Of a stretch of DNA of 64,000 bases, positions 1 through 7,539 are shown one piece after another. This DNA is from Deltaproteobacteria bacterium (GTDB lineage: Bacteria > SAR324 > XYD2-FULL-50-16): assembly GCA_018657625.1 (NCBI GenBank), contig JABHWU010000122.1, forward strand, positions 1 to 64,000, read 5' to 3'. Position 1 is the stretch's first letter; the number at the start of each line of letters is the position of its first letter. The notes beneath the pieces were generated by a model, which had not been told where the DNA came from, made no database searches, and saw nothing but the letters and a program-made list of their open reading frames with translations. The translations under genes and the position numbers were made by a program.

Positions 1-990
1 GGTATAGAGGTGGTAGGGACTGCTAATAATGGTGAAATTGCTCTTTCCCGTATTCGTTCCCTAAAGCCTGATCTGATTACATTGGATATTGAAATGCCTG
101 TAATGAATGGGCTGCAACTGCTTGAAGAGATTATTAAAGAAAAGCATTCGGTTGATGCGGTTATGTTGAGTTCTAAAACCTTAAAGGGTAGTGTAGCCAC
201 TGTCAAAGCTTTGGAATTGGGTGCTTTTGATTTTATTACCAAACCGGATGACGATGATGCTGAAGTCAACAAGCAGCTGATTAAAAAGGATTTAAACCGG
301 ATTCTACAAGCCTATAAACGCAGTCAGGAATTTGGAAACAAGACCATACCATTGCCAAAGACATCAGTAGCTCAACCAGTCACTGAAACGGTAAAATCGT
401 TTAAACGAACAGAAAAATCGCAAGTAGTGGCGATCGGAATATCTACTGGTGGACCAAATGCTTTATCCAAGGTCATACCAGCCTTGCCAGGTGATATCGG
501 AGTACCTGTCCTAATGGTGCAACACATTCCACCTGTATTTTCCGCCTCACTGGCTAAAAGTCTAGACAATAAAAGTGCCTTAAGGGTTAAAGAAGCTGTT
601 AATGGAGAAGAGGTATTGCCTAATACTGTCTATCTAGCCCCTGGTGGTACACAAATGATGGTAGCATCCGGTGTGGGAATGAAAAAAATTATTAGAATTT
701 CTCAAGATGCTCCAGCGGAAAACAACTGTAAACCTTCGGTTGATTATTTATTTCGATCAGTGGCCAGGGAATATGGTTCCAAGGCAACTAGCGTTATTAT
801 GACTGGTATGGGAGTAGATGGAAAAATTGGCGTAAAAGTTACTAAAGCCAGTGGGGCTATCTCCATTGTGCAGGATGCTGCCAGTTGTGTTGTTTACGGG
901 ATGCCAAAAGCTGTCATTGAGGCCGGATTAGCTGATATCATTGTACCTTTGGATAATATAGCAGATGAAATTAGCAAAACCTTAAAATAA
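1..990 (+). CDS. cheB: CheB chemotaxis methylesterase/deamidase, 5' end cut by window edge
   Basis: Removes methyl groups from glutamates of chemoreceptors (adaptation) when its receiver domain is phosphorylated by CheA. The reading frame is open to base 1, and the GTG at base 10 is only an internal codon, so the real start lies upstream. Visible are the end of a receiver domain with the phospho-acceptor Asp in LITLDIEMPVMNG and the conserved Lys in FITKP, a linker of about 50 residues, then the CheB catalytic domain. That domain carries GISTGGP (catalytic Ser), MVQHIPP (His) and MTGMGVDGKIG (Asp). It is followed after 8 bases by cheR, the usual pairing of the two adaptation enzymes. Family assignment is secure; only the N-terminal part of the receiver is missing. 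Confidence 0.97.
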   Translation, partial: GIEVVGTANNGEIALSRIRSLKPDLITLDIEMPVMNGLQLLEEIIKEKHSVDAVMLSSKTLKGSVATVKALELGAFDFITKPDDDDAEVNKQLIKKDLNRILQAYKRSQEFGNKTIPLPKTSVAQPVTETVKSFKRTEKSQVVAIGISTGGPNALSKVIPALPGDIGVPVLMVQHIPPVFSASLAKSLDNKSALRVKEAVNGEEVLPNTVYLAPGGTQMMVASGVGMKKIIRISQDAPAENNCKPSVDYLFRSVAREYGSKATSVIMTGMGVDGKIGVKVTKASGAISIVQDAASCVVYGMPKAVIEAGLADIIVPLDNIADEISKTLK

Positions 991-998
991 TAATACGA

Positions 999-2234
999 AT
1001 GATAAAAATCTCGGAAAGCGAAATTGCCGCTTATTCTAAATATATTCTTGAAATTTCCGGTATCTTTTTGAATCAAAGTAAAGGATATCTGCTGGAAACA
1101 CGACTAAAAAACCTGGTAGAGGAGTATCGGTCTTCATCCTTTAGTGCATTGCTGAATCAGATTAAACAGGACAATAGTCAAAAATTAAAAAAAAGATTGA
1201 TTGACGCGATTTCAACCAATGAGACATTTTTTTTCCGGGATAATGTTCCCTTTGATTTAATGCGTAATAAGATCATTCCTGATATCATTGATTTAAGGAG
1301 AAAACAAAATCCTGCAGGAACGATTCCAATAAAAATATGGAGTGCGGCCTGTTCTACCGGTCAGGAAGTATATAGCATTATCATTACTTTATTAGAACTA
1401 CAGTCTGGAATGGGAAGATTTGAAAACTCGATTTTAGGTACGGATATTTCCGGTGATGCAGTCGCAAAAGCAAGTTATGCCCAATATAATAGTTTTGAGG
1501 TTGAACGCGGTTTACCGTCACAAACCCGACAAAAGTATTTTCAACAGTCAGGAAATGGATGGCGCGTCAAGGATGAGATTCGTTCCATGGCCAGATTTGA
1601 AATAATGAACCTTATGCGCCCTTTTCCGGCAAATATCGGTTCATTTGATATTGTGTTTTGTCGAAATGTGGCTATCTATTTTCAAAATCATGATAAAGTT
1701 GCTTTATTCCAGAAAATCGCGAGATCTATTGCTCCAGGAGGCGCGCTAATTGTCGGAGGTTCCGAAAGCTTAACAGGCATAGCACCGGATTTTGTTAATC
1801 GCCAGTATCTGAAAGGAAATTATTATACACTGAAAAGAGATGAAAATATTCAAAAGCAATCTTTATTCAGTGTAACTAGCGTTAATGAACAACCAGCCAA
1901 AAAACCACCTCGTATAAAGCGTAAAACTGTTTATGATAGAAAACGAGTAAAACCTGCGGTGTCTTTAGAAAAAAAACTCCAGGAAGAAAAAACAAAACGG
2001 AGTCCTTCAATAAAAACTAAAACTGAACCTGTTACAAGGAATATTCCAATTCCTGTTGCTCCTGAAAAACCAATCAAGGAAATTCAAGAAAAAACTTCAT
2101 TATTAGCTTCAGTACAGAGCCCGAAAGAACAACGGGTTTCCTTGATTGGTAATAGGGGGAACTCTCAAAATACAAAAGGATCATTACTAGCCAATATAGC
2201 TCAGCGTAATGAAAAGGATAAAAAAGGGAAATAA
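999..2234 (+). CDS. cheR: CheR-type chemoreceptor glutamate methyltransferase with long basic C-terminal tail
   Basis: SAM-dependent methylation of receptor glutamates, opposing CheB. The N-terminal helical domain is followed by TNETFFFR (residues 73-80), the SAM-binding loop WSAACSTGQE (114-123), GTDIS, and the late motif FCRNVAIYF with APGGALIVGGSESL. The catalytic part ends near residue 280. The remaining 130 residues are Lys/Pro/Thr-rich, without recognisable domains, and probably disordered; most CheR proteins are about 270-290 residues long. The canonical FDxIFCRNVxIYF motif is intact, so activity is expected. It lies 8 bases after cheB. A short reading frame with a strong ribosome site follows. 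Confidence 0.95.
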   Translation: MIKISESEIAAYSKYILEISGIFLNQSKGYLLETRLKNLVEEYRSSSFSALLNQIKQDNSQKLKKRLIDAISTNETFFFRDNVPFDLMRNKIIPDIIDLRRKQNPAGTIPIKIWSAACSTGQEVYSIIITLLELQSGMGRFENSILGTDISGDAVAKASYAQYNSFEVERGLPSQTRQKYFQQSGNGWRVKDEIRSMARFEIMNLMRPFPANIGSFDIVFCRNVAIYFQNHDKVALFQKIARSIAPGGALIVGGSESLTGIAPDFVNRQYLKGNYYTLKRDENIQKQSLFSVTSVNEQPAKKPPRIKRKTVYDRKRVKPAVSLEKKLQEEKTKRSPSIKTKTEPVTRNIPIPVAPEKPIKEIQEKTSLLASVQSPKEQRVSLIGNRGNSQNTKGSLLANIAQRNEKDKKGK

Positions 2235-2244
2235 AGGAGACACT

Positions 2245-2310
2245 ATGAGCAGTTTCAAACTTCAATTTCTCTGGATTATCAAGTCGTATGAAAAAAATTT
2301 AATCATCTAA
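2245..2310 (+). CDS. Candidate 21-residue ORF directly after cheR
   Basis: Immediately after the cheR stop there is an AAGGAG Shine-Dalgarno sequence, 5 bases before an ATG that opens 21 codons ending in TAA. The peptide (MSSFKLQFLWIIK... ending NLII) is hydrophobic and basic and matches no family I recognise. Its stop overlaps the convergent amidase stop by a few bases. It may be the start of a third chemotaxis gene lost by deletion, a real micropeptide, or a leftover ribosome site. The ribosome site is clear; translation is an inference. Confidence 0.35.
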   Translation: MSSFKLQFLWIIKSYEKNLII

Positions 2311-3119
2311 AAGTCTATTTTTCTGATTCTATGCTGGTGGACGGGCATGTGTGTTCTGGTTTGGTTTAAATAATCCAGATCAATTTCCGCACAAATCAAT
2401 CCTGTTTTATATGGCGCTTGACAAAGGACACTACCCCAGGGGTCGATGATCGCGCTGTTCCCAAATGTATTTCGATTCCCCTGGTGTTTTCCGAATTGTG
2501 CAGGAGCTGCAATATAAACCTGGTTTTCAATGGCTCTGGCTTTTAATAGAGAAATCCAATGATCTTTACCGGTTTCCAACGTGAAAGCTGCCGGTACAAA
2601 AATTAATTGTGCGCCACAGTTTGCCAGTTTACCAAACAAACCCGGAAATCTTAAATCATAACATATGGTCAGTCCGATTTTTGCTATTTCATGCTCACAG
2701 CATACAATTTCAGAACCGGGTAAATAGTAGTCGGATTCAAAAAAATGATAGTGAGGTAAATCTATATCGAATAAATGAATTTTACGATATTGAGCGATGA
2801 TTTTTCCTGATTGATTGATTAGCACAGAGGTGTTGTAGAACTTTTCAGATGACTCTGGTGCTTTTTCAATAATACTTCCTAAAAGTATAGAAATATTGTG
2901 CTTTACAGCCATTTCCCGGAAAATTGATGTCATTTTTCCAGGAATTTCTTCGGCAACGGAAGCAATATCTTTTCGATCACCGATAAATAAAAATGTTTCA
3001 GGAAAGGCAATTAATGATACTCCTAAAGCAGCGGCTTCCTCAATCAATTGCTTAGATTGATTAAGGTTTTGTTGCAATTGGTCACTACTATTCATTTGAG
3101 CTAGTGCAATTCGTTCCAT
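2307..3119 (-). CDS. Nitrilase-superfamily amidase, NIT1-like (deaminated glutathione amidase)
   Basis: Carbon-nitrogen hydrolase. The Glu-Lys-Cys triad is visible as FPET (Glu41), YRKIHLFD (Lys113) and ICYDLRFPG (Cys153). The segment HLFDID, the ARAIENQ motif and the C-terminal THMPVHQHR are the hallmarks of the NIT1/deaminated-glutathione amidase branch. That branch repairs glutathione deaminated by side reactions of transaminases. Length (270) is normal for the family. It starts 7 bases after the stop of the upstream cpoB-like gene, so it is probably the last gene of the tol transcript. Exact substrate is inferred from motif resemblance. Confidence 0.85.
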   Translation of the reverse strand: MERIALAQMNSSDQLQQNLNQSKQLIEEAAALGVSLIAFPETFLFIGDRKDIASVAEEIPGKMTSIFREMAVKHNISILLGSIIEKAPESSEKFYNTSVLINQSGKIIAQYRKIHLFDIDLPHYHFFESDYYLPGSEIVCCEHEIAKIGLTICYDLRFPGLFGKLANCGAQLIFVPAAFTLETGKDHWISLLKARAIENQVYIAAPAQFGKHQGNRNTFGNSAIIDPWGSVLCQAPYKTGLICAEIDLDYLNQTRTHMPVHQHRIRKIDF

Positions 3120-3126
3120 TATTGTC

Positions 3127-3993
3127 TCAATTTGTCGTTTGAAGTTCTTCTAAGCGTCTTTTCGCTTTATGATGAATTGGATTGCTTGGAGGCAGTTGTT
3201 CTAACTCCACATAAATGTCTTTTGCGCCTCCCAAGTCTTCTGTTCTTTCCAGGGAAATCGCCAACCAGTATTTCGCATCGTTTGACCAGTTAGATTCCGG
3301 ATATTGTTTATTCAGTTCAAAAAAATGTAAAATCGCCTGTTCGTATTGCTTTTGAAGAAAATGAATATAGGCGGTATAATACAGTGCATCATCTGTATAT
3401 TCTGTGTTAGGCGCTTTCTGGCGATATAGTTTAAATAGTTTTTGAGAATTATTTAATTGCCTTTTTTTATAGAGTAAATGTGCTTTTTTAAATATTTCAA
3501 ATTCATCAGTTTCAGTAGCTTTTGAGCCGGACGAGATATTTAAATTATCATCGAAAAAGGATTTTATTTCATCCATTGAGATGATCAAATCGCCGATTTT
3601 CTTGTCAACGCTCTTTAATTTAAGTTGGTTAATATGTGTTTTTTGGAGTGTCTTTTCATTCTCGGCAGTAATTGTTTGAATATCATTTTTTAATTGATCT
3701 AACTCTTTGATGAAAAAGCGTTGTGACTTTCTGGCGTTGCTTAGTTTAGCTGAAATTTCCTTTTTGTAGGCTTCTAGTTCATTGGTTTGCTTTAAGCTAT
3801 TTATTCTGGTTTGGTTTTCGAGTTCTACGATTCTTTTTTCCAATACACCGGTTTTGCTTTGCAGAAAATCAATTCTGGGATCCGGTTTATTTTGAGCACA
3901 ACCGGATAATATTATTATTGATAAGCAAAGAAAAAGAAAATTGAAGCGATGACGGTATTTGATTGAACCGATCTTCTGATATTTCATTGTCAA
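3127..3993 (-). CDS. CpoB/YbgF-like Tol-associated TPR lipoprotein
   Basis: An N-terminal signal peptide ends in the lipobox LSGC, so the mature protein should be a lipoprotein; enterobacterial CpoB is a soluble periplasmic protein. A coiled-coil stretch (about residues 45-150) precedes three TPR-like units (about 165-285) with the repeat pattern YYTAYIHFLQKQYEQA and AKYWLA. This is the YbgF/CpoB architecture, which coordinates Tol constriction with peptidoglycan synthesis at division. It lies downstream of tolB with no pal gene between them. Two in-frame ATGs (codons 1 and 3) could start it. Role is inferred from architecture and neighbours. Confidence 0.85.
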   Translation of the reverse strand: MTMKYQKIGSIKYRHRFNFLFLCLSIIILSGCAQNKPDPRIDFLQSKTGVLEKRIVELENQTRINSLKQTNELEAYKKEISAKLSNARKSQRFFIKELDQLKNDIQTITAENEKTLQKTHINQLKLKSVDKKIGDLIISMDEIKSFFDDNLNISSGSKATETDEFEIFKKAHLLYKKRQLNNSQKLFKLYRQKAPNTEYTDDALYYTAYIHFLQKQYEQAILHFFELNKQYPESNWSNDAKYWLAISLERTEDLGGAKDIYVELEQLPPSNPIHHKAKRRLEELQTTN

Positions 3994-4071
3994 CTTTTGG
4001 GTAAGGGGTTAGTAAATTTGTGGTTTTGATCCCTAAACTAATCGGACCAGGACAAGGTGTCAAATCCTGGT

Positions 4072-5337
4072 TTATTTTTGCCAATCGAAATTGGCGGTCC
4101 AGGCAGGATTAAATTCGCTAATTCCCGTTCCGGTTTGGGTGACACGACGACTGTTGGTACCATCAGCATTCATGATGTAAAGTTTATAATCATATCCGAC
4201 TTTTGACGTAAACAATATATGCCGACCGCTGGGAGCCCAGACAGGCTGTTCTGAAGAGTCGCCTCCATTTGTAATTTGTTGGGTGAAGGTGCCGTCTTTA
4301 TCCATTAAAAATATCTGATATAGACCGTTACGGATACCAGCAAAAATGATATAGGCACCATTTGAGCTCCAACTAGGTTCAACATTAGTGCCGCCTTCGT
4401 AAGACATTCGATATTCTTCGCCTGTTTTCATATCACGCTGGTAGATCTGAATACTGCCACTGCGATTCGAAATAAATACCAGACGCTCGCCATCAGGTGA
4501 CCAACGGGGGTTTGATTCAGTTGAGGAACGATGGGTTAAACGCTGTAATATTTTCCCCTCCTGATTAATTTTATATAAATCAGAATTACCTTTTTTAGAA
4601 ATAGTAATAATTAGCTCATCCTTTGGTCCCCAGGTACCGCCACTAAATTTATCACGACTGGCTAGGAAGGTTTTTATATTTTTTGTTTTAAAATTGAATT
4701 GTTTGATTTTACTACCACTGCTTCCGAGAGCAGTAAATAAAATCGCAGTTGAATCTGGTTTCCACCGGGGTAATATATTCAAATTACCGTCATCCACCAA
4801 AACACGACGTCCATCTCCATAAGGATCTATTAGTACGAGTTTATATCCTTTATAGGTTCCTTTTTCTATAAATACAATGGCATTTCCCAGGTGAGAGCGT
4901 TCTCCGGTTAATTGAAAGATGATTTCATTAATGATTTTATCGAATACTTGAAAAGTATGATCGGTTTCTTTCAAAGGTTTTTTGATCTCAAAAAACTGAC
5001 TTCCCCATCTGGAACTGATGGTGGCAATTATCTGATCGTTGGGAGTGTAATTAATACCGATGGTGACATCTGCCTGATTAGGGTTTAGATTTATTTCGTA
5101 CATCCCCGACCATTTAAGGTTTTTACGAATGTTGTCATGTAAATAGGATAATTCTTGCGGTTTAGCTGAGGATTCAATGTCAAAAGCAACACTAAAGCTT
5201 TTATATGTTAAATTATTGATCTCTATCGACGAGGCATTATCTGCATATAGAAATGTTAAATGGCTACTGTATATCCAGACTAAAAAAAGGAATGAAAATA
5301 TGTTCCAGCAGTGGTTTTTATTGAAAATTATAGTCAT
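4072..5337 (-). CDS. tolB: TolB periplasmic beta-propeller protein
   Basis: Periplasmic component of the Tol system. A signal peptide covers about residues 1-32, then the N-terminal TolB domain (about 35-170), then a six-bladed propeller made of repeats such as PRWSPDGERLVFISNRSG and PVWAPSGRHILFTS. Length 421 is typical. Its ATG shares one base with the tolA stop (TAATG), indicating translational coupling. In well studied systems TolB binds Pal, but no pal gene follows here. Confidence 0.95.
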   Translation of the reverse strand: MTIIFNKNHCWNIFSFLFLVWIYSSHLTFLYADNASSIEINNLTYKSFSVAFDIESSAKPQELSYLHDNIRKNLKWSGMYEINLNPNQADVTIGINYTPNDQIIATISSRWGSQFFEIKKPLKETDHTFQVFDKIINEIIFQLTGERSHLGNAIVFIEKGTYKGYKLVLIDPYGDGRRVLVDDGNLNILPRWKPDSTAILFTALGSSGSKIKQFNFKTKNIKTFLASRDKFSGGTWGPKDELIITISKKGNSDLYKINQEGKILQRLTHRSSTESNPRWSPDGERLVFISNRSGSIQIYQRDMKTGEEYRMSYEGGTNVEPSWSSNGAYIIFAGIRNGLYQIFLMDKDGTFTQQITNGGDSSEQPVWAPSGRHILFTSKVGYDYKLYIMNADGTNSRRVTQTGTGISEFNPAWTANFDWQK

Positions 5338-6386
5338 TAATTAGCTACCTGATTGGCGGTAAATTTAAATACAGTTTTATATTCACCATTGGGTTGAAGC
5401 ATGGAATCAGGTACATTTTCAAATGGTTCTGCTCGGCGTAAGGTTCTTTCAACGGCAATATTAATAATGGCTACTGGTGCATATTCTATAAAATCAATTT
5501 TTTTAATCTGTCCCTTATTGGTCATTAAAACCGAAACAATTACCTGAAAGTCAGAAAGTGCCACCGGTGGCAGAACCCAATGCTCTGAAATCTGGAAAAA
5601 AAGAGATTTTTGAAATACTTTTTTTTCGGTTCGTTTCGACCATTTAGTTGCTAATATTGTATTTTCGTGTTCATCAACATCATATTCCGCCAGCAAATCA
5701 GCGTACTGATTAGATTCGATTGTTTGTTCCACCACAAGTTTTTTATCAGATTTTTTAGCAGGTTCCTGTTGGGGTGGTGCATCAGAGTTTTTAGCTAAAA
5801 GATTAGCTTTATATTTTTGAGTAACTTTAGTTGATTTATTAATCAGGGTACTACTATTGCCCTTTAAGTTAGTGTTTTGAGCCGGTTTTTGTTTTTGGGT
5901 TAATTGATTTGCTCTGAGAAATCCTTTGAGATTAAGTGGATTCCCTGAAGTCAGATTCAGATTTTCAGTGACAATATCATTAGCAGGATAATTTTGTGAA
6001 TTAATTGCTTTTAATTTTGGCTTCACGATAGGGGGAAGTGTTTTTACTTTTTTTTGCTTTTTAGTAGAAACGGTGATTTTTTTAAGGGGTATCTTTTTAA
6101 TGACTACTTTTTTAAGGGGTTTCTTTTTAATGACTACTTTTTTAAGGGGTATCTTTTTAATGACTACTTTTTTAAGGGGTTTCTTTTTAATGACTACTTT
6201 TTTGGGTGTTTCGAAATAAACTGAGGCAGAGATGACCGGGGGTACAATCGACGGTTTAATATTAACAGAAAGCATTAAAGAGAACAGAATGGCAACATGC
6301 AATCCAATAGATAATGTGTAAAAATAAGATGTTTGAATCAATTTTTGAATCATAATGCAACACTGTATCTGGCGATTCTGAAACAT
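5337..6386 (-). CDS. tolA: TolA/TonB-family energy-transducing protein with tandem Lys-Pro repeats
   Basis: Inner-membrane-anchored protein spanning the periplasm to link the TolQR motor to the outer membrane. A single membrane helix (about residues 22-42) is followed by a Lys/Pro-rich segment with four copies of a ten-residue unit (KVVIKKxPLK), a long low-complexity linker, and a C-terminal TonB/TolA-type domain ending near KTVFKFTAN. An alternative start at codon 12 (ATG at 6353) would give the usual short cytoplasmic N-terminus; neither start has a strong ribosome site. Position between tolR and tolB supports TolA. Confidence 0.87.
   Translation of the reverse strand: MFQNRQIQCCIMIQKLIQTSYFYTLSIGLHVAILFSLMLSVNIKPSIVPPVISASVYFETPKKVVIKKKPLKKVVIKKIPLKKVVIKKKPLKKVVIKKIPLKKITVSTKKQKKVKTLPPIVKPKLKAINSQNYPANDIVTENLNLTSGNPLNLKGFLRANQLTQKQKPAQNTNLKGNSSTLINKSTKVTQKYKANLLAKNSDAPPQQEPAKKSDKKLVVEQTIESNQYADLLAEYDVDEHENTILATKWSKRTEKKVFQKSLFFQISEHWVLPPVALSDFQVIVSVLMTNKGQIKKIDFIEYAPVAIINIAVERTLRRAEPFENVPDSMLQPNGEYKTVFKFTANQVAN
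6081..6200 (-). repeat. Four tandem 30-bp repeats inside tolA (two exact 60-bp units)
   Basis: Units 6081-6110, 6111-6140, 6141-6170 and 6171-6200 differ only at one base (position 11, alternating a and t), so the array is two identical copies of a 60-bp unit. Each unit encodes ten residues alternating KVVIKKKPLK and KVVIKKIPLK. Near-perfect DNA identity indicates recent slippage duplication; copy number may vary between strains. Confidence 0.95.
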
Positions 6387-6406
6387 CCGGAAACGTGTAC
6401 CCGAAC

Positions 6407-6820
6407 CTAATTGTTTTTGTTCTCAACTAAAAGTCCCAACTGTTGGATACCCAGGTTTTTTAAAATTGCCATCAGTGCTGTCACTTTTCCGTAATCAACA
6501 GATTTATCGGCACGAATAAAGGCAACTTTATCACGATTTTTTTCCCCCCAGGTACTGGCGATAGCTTTTAATTTCTTTAATGAATATTTTTTATCCTTAA
6601 TATAGTAGTTTCCGTTTTTATTGATCGTGACAATAAATTTTCGGGCATCTTTTAGATCTGCAGATCTGACGTTTTCCTGGGGCAGTTGAATATCAATGGT
6701 TTTTGTAAACAGTGGTGCTGTAATCATGAAAATAACCAGTAATACCAACAGGACGTCCACAAAGGGTGTCACATTAATATCACTGATGGATTCAAATACC
6801 TGATCATTCGGTCGTAGCAT
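6407..6820 (-). CDS. tolR: TolR/ExbD-family proton-channel subunit
   Basis: Short cytoplasmic N-terminus, one membrane helix containing the essential Asp (NVTPFVDVLLVLLVIFM, about residues 16-33), then a periplasmic domain. Length 137 is typical for TolR/ExbD. Its start overlaps the tolQ end by 17 bases, as expected of co-translated motor subunits. Together with TolQ it couples proton flow to TolA movement. TolR rather than ExbD is chosen from the tolA-tolB context. Confidence 0.95.
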   Translation of the reverse strand: MLRPNDQVFESISDINVTPFVDVLLVLLVIFMITAPLFTKTIDIQLPQENVRSADLKDARKFIVTINKNGNYYIKDKKYSLKKLKAIASTWGEKNRDKVAFIRADKSVDYGKVTALMAILKNLGIQQLGLLVENKNN

Positions 6821-7505
6821 GAATATCCTCTGTTAACCAATCCAATAGTTCCAATCCAAAACTACGCATTTGGTTTGCTATAAAACGCGTTTTATCCCGA
6901 AAGAGATTATAAGCCATCAAAGCTGGTATGGCAGTAAATAATCCAAAAGCGGTTGCTACTAAAGCTGCTGATATTCCCGGTGCCACCACAGCTATATTAG
7001 AACTTCCCTGGGAGCCAATACTATAGAACGCATCAATAATTCCAATGACAGTTCCAAACAATCCGATAAAGGGTGCAGAGCTACTAATACTAGCCAAAGC
7101 GGATAACCCTTTTTCCATTTCAGCATTTTGATCGGTGATCTGCTTTTCTATGGTTCTTTCAATTCGATAGACCATTTTCTGATGTTCTTCAGTATTTAAC
7201 TTGAATCCATCATTATCAAATTGACGGCTGAATACAGAATAAGCTGACTGGAACAGTCTGGCGGTATAGGTATTAGGGAAAAATTCGGCCCGATACATGA
7301 TCTCAGATAATCCTTTGTGCAGGTCAATCGTTTCTAAAAATTGTTTAGCGGCACGAATTGCTAAAGTGAATAAAAACCATTTTTTTAATATTAACCCCCA
7401 GGAGATAATTGACATCAAAATAAGTATAGAAAGAATCAGTAGTGATAAGGTTCCGCTTTCTAAAATGACTGTTATGAAAGATCCTTGAAAAATTTTTAAG
7501 GCCAT
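6804..7505 (-). CDS. tolQ: TolQ/ExbB-family proton-channel subunit
   Basis: Three predicted membrane helices: one N-terminal (about residues 15-40) and a pair around residues 140-215, containing the characteristic APFIGLFGTVIGII and PGISAALVATAFGLFTAIPA. Forms the stator ring of the Tol motor with TolR. Length 233 matches the family. First gene of the tol cluster; ybgC, which often precedes tolQ elsewhere, is not here. It starts 34 bases after the murE-alr stop, so the whole minus-strand block may be one transcript. Confidence 0.95.
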   Translation of the reverse strand: MALKIFQGSFITVILESGTLSLLILSILILMSIISWGLILKKWFLFTLAIRAAKQFLETIDLHKGLSEIMYRAEFFPNTYTARLFQSAYSVFSRQFDNDGFKLNTEEHQKMVYRIERTIEKQITDQNAEMEKGLSALASISSSAPFIGLFGTVIGIIDAFYSIGSQGSSNIAVVAPGISAALVATAFGLFTAIPALMAYNLFRDKTRFIANQMRSFGLELLDWLTEDIHATTE

Positions 7506-7539
7506 TGATTTACTTGGAAAAAATTAAAATCAAACTCAT

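Noticed and set aside
6081-6200. Tandem repeats as a CRISPR array
   Set aside because: Units are contiguous with no spacers and encode an in-frame Lys-Pro linker of TolA.
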